Below, in pieces: positions 1 through 9,294 of a stretch of 64,000 nucleotides of DNA. The stretch's first letter is position 1; each line of letters starts with the position of its first letter. Location of the stretch: the NCBI RefSeq assembly GCF_019145435.1, contig NZ_JAHSTS010000003.1:1-64000 (forward strand), given 5' to 3'. The notes below the pieces were generated by a model that made no database searches, was not told the origin of the DNA, and worked only from the letters and a program-made list of their open reading frames with translations. Source of the DNA: Pseudomonas ekonensis (GTDB lineage Bacteria; Pseudomonadota; Gammaproteobacteria; Pseudomonadales; Pseudomonadaceae). The translations under genes were made by a program, and so were the position numbers.

Positions 1-113
1 AGCCGTCAACCGTTAATTTCACTTTTCTTTCAACAACTTGCAGATTGATCAAAAAGCATCCAGAAACACCCTGTATAGCGGCCGGACAACTCGACCTCTA
101 TATAGAAGAACGA

Positions 114-1334
114 TCACAGCACCCCGCTCTCCTTCAATCCGGCGACCGCATCGGCTTCCAGGCCCAGCACCCGCTGCAATACCTCGAGCGTATGCTCGCC
201 CAATAGCGGCGGCGCCCGACGATACTCCACCGGAGTCTGCGACAACCGGATCGGGCTCGCGACCTGCGGCACCTTCCCAGCCAGCGCATGGGGCAGATCA
301 ATCGCCAACCCACGGGACTTCACCTGCGGATCCTCGAACACCTGCGACAGGTCATTGATCGGCCCGCACGGCACGCCGGCCTGCTCCAACTGGGCCACCC
401 ACTCGGCCGTCGTTTTGAACACCGTCGCCTGACGGATCAGCGGAATCAGCACCGCCCGGTTCGCCACCCGCTGCTTATTGGTGGCGAAGCGAGGGTCATC
501 CGCCCACTGCGGCTGCCCGGCCACTTCGGCGAATTTGCGGAACTGGCCGTCATTACCCACCGTCAGGATGAAATCACCATCGGCCGTAGGAAAATCCTGA
601 TACGGCACGATATTGGGGTGCGCATTCCCCAGGCGCTTGGGCGCATTGCCCGTGGTCAGGTAGTTCATCGCCTGGTTCGCCAGGCACGCCACCTGCACGT
701 CGAGCAATGCCATGTCGATGTGTTGCCCACCCCCTTCCTGATCACGGTGAGCCAGCGCCGCCAGGATCGCGACCGTCGAGTAGAGCCCGGTCAGGATATC
801 CGTCAGCGCGACGCCGACCTTCACAGGCCCGGCGCCCTCATCACCCTCAGGTCGGCCGGTCAGGCTCATCAAGCCGCCCAGGCCCTGGATCATGAAGTCA
901 TAACCGGCGCGCTTGGCGTACGGGCCGGTCTGGCCGAACCCGGTGATCGAGCAATAGATCAGGTTTGGGTTGATGGCCTTCAGCGATGCGTAATCCAGGC
1001 CGTAGGCCGCCAGCCCGCCCACCTTGAAGTTCTCGATGAGGATGTCGGACTTGGCGGCCAGCTCCCGAACCAGCTTCTGCCCTTCCGGGCGGGTGAAATC
1101 GATGGTCACCGATTGCTTGTTGCGGTTGGCCGACAGGTAATAGGCCGCCTCGGAGGTGTTCTCGCCGTAGGCATCCTTAAGGAAGGGCGGCCCCCAGGCG
1201 CGGGTGTCGTCACCGTTGCCCGGACGCTCGACCTTGATCACCTCGGCGCCAAGGTCGGCCAATATCTGCCCAGCCCACGGGCCCGCCAACACTCGCGACA
1301 AATCCAGAACCCGCAGATGAGACAGCGCACCCAT
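114..1334 (-). CDS. CaiB/BaiF family CoA-transferase (probable glutarate CoA-transferase)
   Basis: This 406-aa protein is a family III CoA-transferase. It opens with the typical LSHLRVLDLSRVLAGPWAGQ-like segment and has the AGYDFMIQGLGG stretch, whose Asp is the usual nucleophile in CaiB/Frc enzymes. The ATG at 1334 is chosen because it begins the family N-terminus and has a GGAGAG-like ribosome site; an upstream in-frame extension lacks homology. The gene lies 13 bp downstream of gcdH on the same strand, so the two form an operon. From that context I infer that it activates glutarate to glutaryl-CoA for GcdH in lysine/glutarate catabolism. The family is certain; the substrate is inferred. 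Confidence 0.9.
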   Translation of the reverse strand: MGALSHLRVLDLSRVLAGPWAGQILADLGAEVIKVERPGNGDDTRAWGPPFLKDAYGENTSEAAYYLSANRNKQSVTIDFTRPEGQKLVRELAAKSDILIENFKVGGLAAYGLDYASLKAINPNLIYCSITGFGQTGPYAKRAGYDFMIQGLGGLMSLTGRPEGDEGAGPVKVGVALTDILTGLYSTVAILAALAHRDQEGGGQHIDMALLDVQVACLANQAMNYLTTGNAPKRLGNAHPNIVPYQDFPTADGDFILTVGNDGQFRKFAEVAGQPQWADDPRFATNKQRVANRAVLIPLIRQATVFKTTAEWVAQLEQAGVPCGPINDLSQVFEDPQVKSRGLAIDLPHALAGKVPQVASPIRLSQTPVEYRRAPPLLGEHTLEVLQRVLGLEADAVAGLKESGVL

Positions 1335-1347
1335 GCTCGCTCTCCTA

Positions 1348-2529
1348 TTAATAGAACGCCTGCAGGCCGGTCTGCGCACGCCCCAGGATCAGCGCGTGGA
1401 CGTCGTGGGTGCCTTCATAGGTGTTGACCACTTCCAGGTTGACCAGGTGGCGGGCCACACCAAACTCATCGGAGATCCCGTTGCCGCCGAGCATGTCACG
1501 GGCCATGCGCGCGATCTCCAGGGACTTGCCGCAGGAGTTGCGCTTCATGATCGAGGTGATTTCGACGGCCGCCGTGCCTTCGTCCTTCATGCGGCCCAGA
1601 CGCAGGCAACCTTGCAGGGCCAGGGTGATTTCGGTCTGCATGTCCGCCAGCTTCTTCTGGATCAGTTGGGTGGCGGCCAACGGGCGGCCGAACTGCTGAC
1701 GGTCGAGGGTGTACTGACGGGCCGTGTGCCAGCAGAACTCGGCGGCGCCCAGTGCGCCCCAAGAGATGCCGTAACGCGCCGAGTTGAGGCAGGTGAACGG
1801 GCCTTTGAGGCCACGCACGTCCGGGAAGATGTTCTCTTCCGGCACGAACACGTTGTCCATGACGATCTCGCCGGTGATCGAAGCGCGCAGGCCGACCTTG
1901 CCGTGAATGGCAGGCGCGCTCAGGCCTTTCCAGCCCTTCTCCAGCACGAAGCCGCGGATGTCGCCGGCATCGTCCTTGGCCCAGACCACGAACACGTCGG
2001 CGATCGGGCTGTTGGTGATCCACATCTTGGCGCCGGTCAGGCTGTAGCCGCCGTCGACCTTGCGTGCACGGGTAATCATCGCGCCCGGGTCGGAACCGTG
2101 GTTCGGCTCGGTCAGGCCGAAGCAGCCGATCCATTCGCCGGAAGCCAGCTTCGGCAGGTACTTCTGCTTCTGCGCTTCGGTGCCGAACTCGTTGATCGGC
2201 ACCATCACCAGCGAAGACTGCACGCTCATCATCGAGCGGTAGCCGGAATCGACGCGCTCGACTTCACGGGCAATCAGGCCGTAGCTCACATAGTTCAGGC
2301 CGCTGCCGCCGTACTGCTCGGGAATGGTCGCACCCAGCAGGCCGACTTCGCCCATTTCGCGGAAAATCGCAGGATCGGTCTGCTCATGGCGAAAAGCCTC
2401 CAGCACTCGCGGCGCGAGGCTCTGCTGGGCGAACTGCTCGGCGCTGTCGCGGATCATGCGCTCTTCTTCGGTGAGCTGTTGATCCAGCAGCAGGGGATCG
2501 ATCCAGTTGAAGCTAGCTTTACCGCCCAT
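1348..2529 (-). CDS. gcdH: Glutaryl-CoA dehydrogenase
   Basis: This 393-aa acyl-CoA dehydrogenase family flavoenzyme oxidatively decarboxylates glutaryl-CoA to crotonyl-CoA. The N-terminal [18 protein letters not shown], the [12 protein letters not shown] flavin-region motif and the C-terminal [20 protein letters not shown] are characteristic of GcdH; the Glu of TYEGTHD is the catalytic base. The length is normal. The ATG at 2529 is chosen over an upstream start because it begins the conserved [13 protein letters not shown]-terminus. It is the first gene of a two-gene operon with the CoA-transferase and is divergent from a LysR regulator, the arrangement known as gcdR-gcdHG in Pseudomonas. 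Confidence 0.95.
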   Translation of the reverse strand: MGGKASFNWIDPLLLDQQLTEEERMIRDSAEQFAQQSLAPRVLEAFRHEQTDPAIFREMGEVGLLGATIPEQYGGSGLNYVSYGLIAREVERVDSGYRSMMSVQSSLVMVPINEFGTEAQKQKYLPKLASGEWIGCFGLTEPNHGSDPGAMITRARKVDGGYSLTGAKMWITNSPIADVFVVWAKDDAGDIRGFVLEKGWKGLSAPAIHGKVGLRASITGEIVMDNVFVPEENIFPDVRGLKGPFTCLNSARYGISWGALGAAEFCWHTARQYTLDRQQFGRPLAATQLIQKKLADMQTEITLALQGCLRLGRMKDEGTAAVEITSIMKRNSCGKSLEIARMARDMLGGNGISDEFGVARHLVNLEVVNTYEGTHDVHALILGRAQTGLQAFY

Positions 2530-2687
2530 GAGTGAGTCCTCGCAAATCGGGTGAATTGACGTGGCATTGATCCTAGGCTCGGTTCGCCGTCGCGGCAAAC
2601 GAGGATTTCGCATCCTGTTGTGCTAATTTCTCACTCCGTAACATCGCCAGATGCCTTTCGTACGATGTATTAGTGAGGTTGACGTAC
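2530..2687. promoter_or_regulatory. gcdH-gcdR divergent control region
   Basis: This 158-bp region separates two divergent start codons, so both promoters and the LysR operator must lie here. It holds an interrupted dyad around TTCGTACGATGTA (about 2657-2669). No operator can be assigned confidently by eye. Confidence 0.4.
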
Positions 2688-3587
2688 ATGCGCAGAAAGA
2701 TCCCCAGCACCACGGCCCTCATCAGCTTTGAAGCCGCCGCCCGGCACGAGAGCTTCACCAAGGCCGCCGAAGAACTTTCCCTCACCCAGGGCGCCATTTG
2801 CCGACAGATCGCCAGCCTGGAGGAGTTCCTCAGCGTTGAACTGTTCCGACGTTCGCGGCGCGGCGTGAAACTCACCGAAGCAGGGCTTTCCTACAGCCGC
2901 CGGGTCGCCACGCAACTGGATGCCGTCGAGCGCGACACGTTGTCGGTGATGGGCCAGCAGGGCGCCAACGTGATCGAACTGGCGGTGGTGCCCACCTTCG
3001 GCACCCAATGGCTGCTGCCCCGGCTCAAGGACTTCCAGCTCAAGCATCCGGAGGTGACCGTCAACCTGACCAACCGTACCCGACCGTTCCTGTTCGCCGA
3101 CACCGACTTCGACGCCGCGATCTACTTCGGTGACGCGGACTGGTCCGGTACGGAATCCCACAGGCTGATGGGCGAGAATCCGATGCCGGTGTGCAGCCCG
3201 GCCCTACTCGGCCACAAGGCGCACCTGACGCCGGACGAGATCGCCGAACTGCCCCTGCTGCAGCAGACCACCCGCCCGTATGCCTGGCGCCAGTGGTTCA
3301 ACTCACAGCACCTGAATGTGCCCCGCGACATGACAGGCCCGCGCTACGAGCTATTCTCCATGCTTGCCCAGGCCGCCATGCACGACATGGGCATCGCGCT
3401 GATTCCGCCGTTCCTGATCCAGCGCGAACTGGCCGAGAAACGCTTGGTGATCGCCAACCCGAATGCGCTCTCCAGCATCAAGGCGTATTACCTGATGATT
3501 CCGGAGCGAAAAGTGGAATCGGCTTCACTGAAGGCATTTCGCGACTGGCTGGTGAATCAGGCGCACGGCTACAGCCTAGAAGAATAA
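2688..3587 (+). CDS. gcdR: LysR-family regulator of glutarate catabolism (GcdR-like)
   Basis: This 299-aa LysR-type transcription factor has an N-terminal winged helix (about residues 5-65, FEAAARHESFTKAAEELSLT) and a C-terminal effector-binding domain of the GcvA/GcdR type. The ATG at 2688 has GAGG 9 bases upstream; an in-frame GTG at 2673 is possible but sits on that ribosome site. The gene is divergent from gcdH with a 158-bp shared control region, the usual layout for a LysR activator and its target. Assigning it to glutarate metabolism rests on this position and on known Pseudomonas GcdR. Confidence 0.88.
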   Translation: MRRKIPSTTALISFEAAARHESFTKAAEELSLTQGAICRQIASLEEFLSVELFRRSRRGVKLTEAGLSYSRRVATQLDAVERDTLSVMGQQGANVIELAVVPTFGTQWLLPRLKDFQLKHPEVTVNLTNRTRPFLFADTDFDAAIYFGDADWSGTESHRLMGENPMPVCSPALLGHKAHLTPDEIAELPLLQQTTRPYAWRQWFNSQHLNVPRDMTGPRYELFSMLAQAAMHDMGIALIPPFLIQRELAEKRLVIANPNALSSIKAYYLMIPERKVESASLKAFRDWLVNQAHGYSLEE

Positions 3588-4021
3588 AGGCTTTCAGCAA
3601 TTGCTGACCTCGTAGTCAATAAAATTGAAGCCCTACAGATATAAGTATTTGTCGCAAATCCGCAGACTGTATCCGAAAGTCGTACAGACGTCCCACAGGC
3701 GCCTGACGACGTGGCTTTGCGCCACCCAATGCGACTCATCACGGCCCATTCACGCCACCGATGAGATTTTTTTGCAAATTCAGCCAGAATCCTTGAAAGG
3801 CACGGCCTGCAAGGGATTCAGCTGGCCATCTGCGACATTCGGTCACGGGATGACTTGTAGTTAATTTTCCGTCACCCGTCATAATCCCTTGAAGGGCATA
3901 AACTTCGCCTGCAAAATGCCGCGCCCCGCCTTGATTCGGCGGGGCCGTGCTGATCGGCCGCCCCAGCCGCACCATCCGAAGTGCATGGGTTTACTCAATA
4001 AGATCACGCAGGAGATTTGAC
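3588..4021 (+). promoter_or_regulatory. 434-bp leader/intergenic region before pntAA
   Basis: No convincing gene is present. Just after gcdR there is a perfect 14-bp palindrome (TCAGCAATTGCTGA, 3594-3607) without a T-run. Positions 3781-3824 form an imperfect hairpin in which GAATCC-TTG pairs with CAAGGGATTC, extended by CAGC/GCTG, around a loop of about 14 bases. The segment just before pntAA carries GGAGA about 8 bases before the GTG start. The transhydrogenase promoter probably lies in this region, but I cannot place it precisely. Confidence 0.35.
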
Positions 4022-5143
4022 GTGCACATTGGTGTTCCTCTCGAAACCCAGACCGGTGAAACACGGGTTGCTGCAACCCCGGAAACCATCAAGAAGCTGA
4101 TCGGCCAAGGTCATAAGGTCACTGTGCAAAGCGGCGCCGGCATCAAGGCCAGTGTCGTGGACAGTGCCTATGAGGCGGCAGGCGCAACCATCGGCAGCGC
4201 CAACGACGCGTTCGGCGCCGAACTGATCCTCAAGGTGGTCGCCCCCAGCGACGCCGAACTGGCGCTGATCAAGCGCGGGACGGTGCTGGTGGGCATGCTC
4301 AACCCCTTCAGCAACGAAACCATCGCCAAAATGGCCGAGTGCGGCATCACTGCGTTCGCCCTGGAAGCGGCGCCGCGCACCTCTCGGGCCCAGAGCCTGG
4401 ACGTGCTGTCGTCCCAGGCGAACATCGCCGGTTACAAGGCGGTGCTGCTGGCCGCCCACTACTACCCGCGCTTCATGCCGATGCTGATGACAGCGGCCGG
4501 CACCGTGAAAGCGGCGCGCGTGCTGATCCTGGGCGCAGGCGTGGCCGGGCTGCAGGCGATCGCCACGGCGAAACGTCTGGGAGCGGTGATCGAAGCGTCT
4601 GACGTGCGCCCTGCCGTCAAGGAGCAGATCGAGTCCCTCGGCGCCAAGTTCGTCGACGTACCCTACGAGACCGACGAGGAGCGCGAATGCGCGGTCGGCG
4701 TCGGCGGTTACGCCCGTCCGATGCCGGCGAGCTGGATGCAGCGCCAGGCCCAGGCCGTGCACGAACGCGCAAAGCAGGCCGACATCGTCATCACCACAGC
4801 ACTGATTCCGGGGCGCAAGGCGCCGACGCTGCTGAGCGCCGAAACCGTCGCGCAGATGAAGCCAGGTTCCGTGGTCATCGACCTGGCGGCGGCCCAAGGC
4901 GGCAACTGCCCGCTGACCGTGGCCGACCAGGTCGTGGTGAACAGCGGCGTGACCATCGTCGGCCCGACCAACCTGGCCGGTGAGGTCGCGGCGGACGCCT
5001 CGGCGCTGTACGCCCGCAACCTGCTGGACTTCCTGAAGCTGGTCTTCACCAAGGAAGGCCAGTTCGAAGTGAACCTCGAAGACGACATCGTCGCCGCGTG
5101 CCTGATGTGCCGCGACGGCCAAGTCATCCGCAAAAACGCCTAA
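4022..5143 (+). CDS. pntAA: NAD(P) transhydrogenase subunit alpha part 1
   Basis: This 373-aa protein is the soluble NAD(H)-binding domain I of proton-translocating transhydrogenase, related to alanine dehydrogenase. It begins MHIGVPLETQTGETRVAATP and carries the nucleotide-binding loop GAGVAGLQAIATAKRLGA and the mobile-loop region VGVGGYARPM. The start is a GTG at 4022 preceded by GGAGA; the conserved N-terminus fixes it, and the upstream in-frame extension has no family similarity. It is the first gene of pntAA-pntAB-pntB. The enzyme couples hydride transfer between NADH and NADP+ to the proton gradient. The three-polypeptide architecture is the usual one in Pseudomonas. Confidence 0.95.
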   Translation: MHIGVPLETQTGETRVAATPETIKKLIGQGHKVTVQSGAGIKASVVDSAYEAAGATIGSANDAFGAELILKVVAPSDAELALIKRGTVLVGMLNPFSNETIAKMAECGITAFALEAAPRTSRAQSLDVLSSQANIAGYKAVLLAAHYYPRFMPMLMTAAGTVKAARVLILGAGVAGLQAIATAKRLGAVIEASDVRPAVKEQIESLGAKFVDVPYETDEERECAVGVGGYARPMPASWMQRQAQAVHERAKQADIVITTALIPGRKAPTLLSAETVAQMKPGSVVIDLAAAQGGNCPLTVADQVVVNSGVTIVGPTNLAGEVAADASALYARNLLDFLKLVFTKEGQFEVNLEDDIVAACLMCRDGQVIRKNA

Positions 5144-5158
5144 GCAGGGATTCAGACG

Positions 5159-5482
5159 ATGGAAGAGCTTATCTCCCCCGGTATCTACAACCTGATCATC
5201 TTCGTGCTGGCGATCTATGTCGGTTACCACGTGGTCTGGAACGTTACGCCCGCGCTGCACACGCCGCTGATGGCGGTGACCAACGCCATTTCGGCGATCG
5301 TGATCGTCGGCGCCATGCTCGCCGCCGCCCTGACCATCACCCCGCTCGGCAAGGCCATGGGCACCCTCGCCGTGGCGCTGGCGGCGGTCAACGTGTTCGG
5401 TGGCTTCCTGGTCACCCGCCGCATGCTTGAGATGTTCAAGAAGAAAGCCCCGAAAGCCGCACAAGAAGAGGCGCCGAAGTAA
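5159..5482 (+). CDS. pntAB: NAD(P) transhydrogenase subunit alpha part 2
   Basis: This 107-aa membrane protein has three predicted hydrophobic helices (roughly residues 10-30, 40-60 and 62-85) followed by a charged tail ([16 protein letters not shown]). It supplies the first part of the transmembrane proton channel (domain II), which is fused to PntA in E. coli but separate here. It lies 15 bp after pntAA, and its TAA stop overlaps the ATG of pntB by one base, which suggests translational coupling. Confidence 0.93.
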   Translation: MEELISPGIYNLIIFVLAIYVGYHVVWNVTPALHTPLMAVTNAISAIVIVGAMLAAALTITPLGKAMGTLAVALAAVNVFGGFLVTRRMLEMFKKKAPKAAQEEAPK

Positions 5483-6915
5483 TGAGCATGAATCTCGTCA
5501 CGACGCTCTACCTGATCGCGTCGATCTGCTTCATCCAGGCCCTCAAGGGCCTGTCGCACCCGACCACGTCGCGCCGCGGCAACCTGTTCGGCATGCTCGG
5601 CATGGCGCTGGCGATCCTCACGACCGTGGGCCTCATCTACAAGCTGGGCGCTGAGCTGGCCACCGCCGGCATCGGTTACGTGATCGTCGGTCTGCTGATC
5701 GGCGGCACCGCCGGTTCGATCATGGCCAAGCGCGTCGAAATGACCAAGATGCCGGAGTTGGTCGCGTTCATGCACAGCATGATCGGCCTGGCGGCGGTAT
5801 TCATCGCCATCGCGGCGGTGGTCGAGCCGCAGTCGCTGGGCATCGTCAAGCATCTGGGCGACCCGATCCCGGCGGGCAACCGTCTGGAGCTGTTCCTCGG
5901 TGCCGCCATCGGTGCGATAACCTTCTCCGGTTCGGTGATCGCCTTCGGCAAGCTGTCGGGCAAGTACAAGTTCCGTCTGTTCCAGGGTGCACCGGTACAG
6001 TTCGGCGGGCAGCATAAGCTGAACCTGCTGCTGGGCCTGGCCACGCTGGCGCTCGGCGTGACCTTCATGCTCACCGGCAACCTGGCCGCGTTCGCGCTGA
6101 TGCTGGCCCTGGCGTTCGTCATGGGCGTGCTGATCATCATCCCGATCGGCGGCGCCGACATGCCGGTGGTGGTGTCGATGCTCAACAGCTATTCGGGCTG
6201 GGCGGCGGCGGGCATCGGCTTCTCGCTGAACAACTCGATGCTGATCATCGCCGGTTCGCTGGTGGGCTCCAGCGGTGCGATCCTGTCGTACATCATGTGC
6301 AAGGCCATGAACCGCTCCTTCTTTAATGTACTGTTGGGCGGTTTCGGCAATACCGCCGACGCCGGCCCTGCCGGCTCGAAAGAGGCGCGCCCGGTGAAGT
6401 CCGGTTCGGCCGACGACGCCACCTTCCTGCTGACCAACGCCGACACCGTGATCATCGTGCCGGGCTACGGCCTGGCGGTGGCCCGTGCCCAGCATGCGCT
6501 GAAGGAGCTGACCGAGAAGCTGACCCACCACGGCGTGACCGTGAAGTACGCGATCCACCCGGTGGCCGGCCGGATGCCGGGGCACATGAACGTACTGCTG
6601 GCGGAAGCCGAAGTGCCGTACGACCAAGTGTTCGAGATGGAAGACATCAACTCCGAGTTCGGCCAGGCCGACGTGGTGCTGGTGCTCGGCGCCAACGACG
6701 TGGTCAACCCGGCCGCCAAGAACGATCCGAAATCGCCGATCGCCGGCATGCCGATCCTCGAGGCGTTCAAGGCCAAGACCATCATCGTCAACAAGCGTTC
6801 GATGGCCAGCGGCTATGCCGGTCTGGACAACGAACTGTTCTACCTGGACAAGACCATGATGGTGTTCGGCGACGCGAAAAAGGTCATCGAAGACATGGTC
6901 AAAGCGGTCGAGTAA
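5482..6915 (+). CDS. pntB: NAD(P) transhydrogenase subunit beta
   Basis: This 477-aa protein combines about eight to nine membrane helices (residues 1-260) with a C-terminal NADP(H)-binding domain III. Domain III shows GYGLAVARAQHAL, HPVAGRMPGHMNVLLAEA and the conserved VVLVLGANDVVNPAA and KRSMASGYAG motifs. It completes the transhydrogenase with PntAA and PntAB. The ATG at 5482 overlaps the pntAB stop; a second in-frame ATG lies two codons later. A strong terminator follows, so this is the last gene of the operon. Confidence 0.95.
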   Translation: MSMNLVTTLYLIASICFIQALKGLSHPTTSRRGNLFGMLGMALAILTTVGLIYKLGAELATAGIGYVIVGLLIGGTAGSIMAKRVEMTKMPELVAFMHSMIGLAAVFIAIAAVVEPQSLGIVKHLGDPIPAGNRLELFLGAAIGAITFSGSVIAFGKLSGKYKFRLFQGAPVQFGGQHKLNLLLGLATLALGVTFMLTGNLAAFALMLALAFVMGVLIIIPIGGADMPVVVSMLNSYSGWAAAGIGFSLNNSMLIIAGSLVGSSGAILSYIMCKAMNRSFFNVLLGGFGNTADAGPAGSKEARPVKSGSADDATFLLTNADTVIIVPGYGLAVARAQHALKELTEKLTHHGVTVKYAIHPVAGRMPGHMNVLLAEAEVPYDQVFEMEDINSEFGQADVVLVLGANDVVNPAAKNDPKSPIAGMPILEAFKAKTIIVNKRSMASGYAGLDNELFYLDKTMMVFGDAKKVIEDMVKAVE

Positions 6916-6932
6916 CCCTCTTGCGCAACACC

Positions 6933-6960
6933 AAAACGCCCCGCTGAGTCGGGGCGTTTT
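6933..6960 (+). terminator. Rho-independent terminator of the pnt operon
   Basis: The inverted repeat AAAACGCCCCG / CGGGGCGTTTT with a 6-base loop ends in a T-run, 17 bp after the pntB stop. Confidence 0.9.
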
Positions 6961-7130
6961 CGTTGGCGCAGATCGTTGGACAATTTGCCGCGTTGTTACC
7001 GATCCGGTAACGGTGTTTTACTTGAAACCCGCTAAATAGACGCCTCTTTTGCGACCTTGGTAGCGGGACAGGCGTTCGCGAAATTCAATAGACTGCGCAT
7101 CCTGCTACTCGCTGCCCGAGATAAAAATCC

Positions 7131-8624
7131 ATGTACCGTGACCGTATTCGCCTGCCTTCGTTGTTGGATAAAGTGATGAGCGCCGCCGAGGCCGCCGCTC
7201 TGATTGAGGACGGCATGACCGTCGGCATGAGCGGCTTCACCCGCGCCGGCGAAGCCAAGGCCGTCCCCCACGCACTGGCCGAGCGGGCCAAGGTCACGCC
7301 GCTGAAGATCAGCCTGATGACCGGCGCGAGCCTGGGCAACGACCTCGACAAGCAACTGACCGAGGCCGGCGTGCTGTCGCGGCGCATGCCGTTCCAGGTC
7401 GACAGCACCCTGCGCAAGGCGATCAACGCCGGCGAGGTGATGTTCATCGACCAGCACCTGTCGGAAACCGTCGAGCAACTGCGCAACCAGCAGCTCAAGC
7501 TGCCGGACATCGCCGTGATCGAAGCCGTGGCCATCACCGAGCAGGGCCACATCGTGCCGACCACCTCCGTGGGCAACTCGGCGAGCTTCGCGATCTTCGC
7601 CAAGCAGGTGATCGTCGAGATCAACATGGCGCACAACGCCAACCTCGAAGGCCTGCATGACATCTATATCCCGACCTACCGTCCGACCCGTACGCCGATC
7701 CCGCTGGTGAAGGTCGACGACCGCATCGGCAGCACCGCGATCCCGATCCCGGCGGAGAAGATCGTCGGCATCGTCATCACCCAACAGCCGGATTCGCCGT
7801 CCACCGTGCTGCCGCCGGACGCCGACACCAAGGCCATCGCCGACCACCTGATCGCGTTCTTCAAGCAGGAAGTCGACGCAGGGCGCATGACCGACAAGCT
7901 CGGCCCGCTGCAGGCCGGCATCGGCAGCATCGCCAACGCGGTGATGTGCGGGCTGATCGATTCGCCGTTCCACGACCTGACCATGTACTCCGAAGTGCTG
8001 CAGGACTCGACCTTCGACCTGATCGACGCCGGCAAGCTGAGCTTCGCCTCGGGCAGTTCGATCACCCTGTCCGAACGCCGCAACAGTGATGTGTTCGGCA
8101 ACCTGGAACGGTACAAGGACAAACTGGTGCTGCGGCCCCAGGAAATCTCCAACCACCCCGAAGTGGTGCGGCGCCTGGGCATCATCGGCATCAACACGGC
8201 GCTGGAGTTCGACATCTACGGCAACGTCAACTCCACCCACGTCTGCGGCACGCGGATGATGAACGGCATCGGCGGCTCCGGCGACTTCGCACGCAACGCC
8301 CACTTGGCGGTATTCGTGACCAAGTCGATCGCCAAGGGCGGCGCGATCTCCAGCGTGGTGCCGATGGTCAGCCACGTCGACCACACCGAGCATGACGTCG
8401 ACATCCTGGTCACCGAGATCGGCCTGGCCGACCTGCGCGGCCTGGCCCCGCGCGAGCGCGCCCGGGCGATCATCGACAACTGCGTGCATCCGGACTACCG
8501 ACAAGCGCTGAACGACTACTTCACCGCCGCCTGCGCCATCGGCGGCCACACGCCGCACATTCTGCGGGACGCCCTGAGCTGGCACATGAACCTGGAAGAA
8601 ACCGGGCGCATGCTGGCTGTGTAA
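7131..8624 (+). CDS. Acetyl-CoA hydrolase/transferase family protein (succinate:acyl-CoA CoA-transferase type)
   Basis: This 497-aa protein is a family I CoA-transferase resembling AarC/Cat1/ScpC. The MSGFTRAGEAKAVPHALAER segment and the GNVNSTHVCGTRMMNGIGG signature match the family. The Glu in the TMYSEVLQDSTFDLIDAG segment is likely the residue that forms the glutamyl-CoA thioester, as in AarC. Such enzymes move CoA between succinyl-CoA and acetate or propionate, or hydrolyse acetyl-CoA, linking acetate handling to the TCA cycle. The gene is monocistronic, with its own downstream hairpin. Hydrolase and transferase activities cannot be separated from sequence alone. Confidence 0.9.
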   Translation: MYRDRIRLPSLLDKVMSAAEAAALIEDGMTVGMSGFTRAGEAKAVPHALAERAKVTPLKISLMTGASLGNDLDKQLTEAGVLSRRMPFQVDSTLRKAINAGEVMFIDQHLSETVEQLRNQQLKLPDIAVIEAVAITEQGHIVPTTSVGNSASFAIFAKQVIVEINMAHNANLEGLHDIYIPTYRPTRTPIPLVKVDDRIGSTAIPIPAEKIVGIVITQQPDSPSTVLPPDADTKAIADHLIAFFKQEVDAGRMTDKLGPLQAGIGSIANAVMCGLIDSPFHDLTMYSEVLQDSTFDLIDAGKLSFASGSSITLSERRNSDVFGNLERYKDKLVLRPQEISNHPEVVRRLGIIGINTALEFDIYGNVNSTHVCGTRMMNGIGGSGDFARNAHLAVFVTKSIAKGGAISSVVPMVSHVDHTEHDVDILVTEIGLADLRGLAPRERARAIIDNCVHPDYRQALNDYFTAACAIGGHTPHILRDALSWHMNLEETGRMLAV

Positions 8625-8945
8625 TCCACACAGATCTCCCGCTGACGCAAACACAGTTTTCGTCAGCGGGAGATTGCAAACATCTCAACCGACAAAAACT
8701 GTACTGCTGTACTGGTACTTTTCAGCTGTTTTCCCCACGCCTTCCTCTACGAACGAGCCAAAACGCACCAATCAGGTGCGGACAGGTACAGTTTGCTCGA
8801 TTTTGACCCGTACACCCCCTATAAACAGTTAACTGGTCACTCACAATACAGGTGAACTGTATCTACAGAGACTGGCCAAACGAGAGGATCATGGGCACCA
8901 GTTAAACCACTACCTGATCCCGCCACAAGCGGAAGGATGACCACC
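8625..8945 (+). promoter_or_regulatory. Regulatory region with repeated ACAGGTACAGTTT-type motifs before the first DUF1127 gene
   Basis: After the hairpin, this gene-free stretch contains clustered related motifs. AAACTGTACTG lies at 8696-8706, CTGTACTGGTACT at 8707-8719, ACAGGTACAGTTT at 8782-8794, the near-palindrome ACAGTTAACTGGT at 8825-8837, ACAGGTGAACTGT at 8848-8860, and ACCAGTTAAAC at 8897-8907. The 13-mer at 8782 recurs exactly upstream of the second DUF1127 gene. Clustered half-sites in both orientations look like operators for one transcription factor. I suspect a GntR/MocR-type regulator, but no regulator gene is adjacent. Confidence 0.6.
8634..8674 (+). terminator. Hairpin downstream of the CoA-transferase gene
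   Basis: The stem ATCTCCCGCTGACG / CGTCAGCGGGAGAT has 14 perfect pairs and starts 9 bases after the stop. No T-run follows, so it may act as a terminator or as a 3' stabiliser. Confidence 0.6.
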
Positions 8946-9161
8946 ATGGAACGTACACTCAGTTCCGAACTGTTCTTCGAAGACAAAGCCGTAAAATCCC
9001 AGGCTTCCATGCCTCTGCGCGTTCTCGCCAACCTGATGCTGTGGCAGCGCCGCATCTCCAGCCGCCACCAACTGGCCCGTCTGGATTCGCGTCTGCTGGC
9101 TGACGCCGGTATCAGCGAAGCACAACGCTACGAAGAGCTCAGCAAGCCGTTCTGGCGCTAA
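8946..9161 (+). CDS. DUF1127 small protein
   Basis: This 71-aa basic protein has a C-terminal DUF1127 (YjiS-like) domain, with pattern LWQRRISSRHQLARLD then LADAGISEAQRYEELSKPFWR. The ATG at 8946 is preferred because GGAAGG ends 9 bases upstream; an in-frame ATG at 8937 is too close to it. DUF1127 proteins are short and arginine-rich, and in some bacteria they have been linked to phosphate and RNA metabolism; the function here is unknown. A second paralogue lies 254 bp downstream and ends with the same KPFWR. A strong terminator separates the two, so each is transcribed alone. Confidence 0.85.
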   Translation: MERTLSSELFFEDKAVKSQASMPLRVLANLMLWQRRISSRHQLARLDSRLLADAGISEAQRYEELSKPFWR

Positions 9162-9214
9162 GCAGCGTCGCTGGCCCTGGTCGCACGACCCACCGCCAGC
9201 ACCCGAATTGAACA

Positions 9215-9252
9215 GACAAGGCCCGTCGCGGGAAACCGCGACGGGCCTTGTC
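9215..9252 (+). terminator. Strong terminator after the first DUF1127 gene
   Basis: A 17-bp perfect stem (GACAAGGCCCGTCGCGG with its complement) is capped by a GAAA tetraloop. The following sequence, TCGTTTGGG, is only weakly U-rich. Confidence 0.75.
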
Positions 9253-9294
9253 GTTTGGGCGCGCCAAAATTCACGGAACAGGTGCATGCCACAA

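Noticed and set aside
1..113. Possible small gene at the left edge
   Set aside because: The open frame there is antisense to the CoA-transferase for most of its length and has no ribosome site; I see nothing else in these 113 bases.
3797..3812. GGCACGGCCTGC as a sigma54 promoter before pntAA
   Set aside because: The GG and GC are separated by 8 rather than 10 bases, so it does not fit the -24/-12 pattern.
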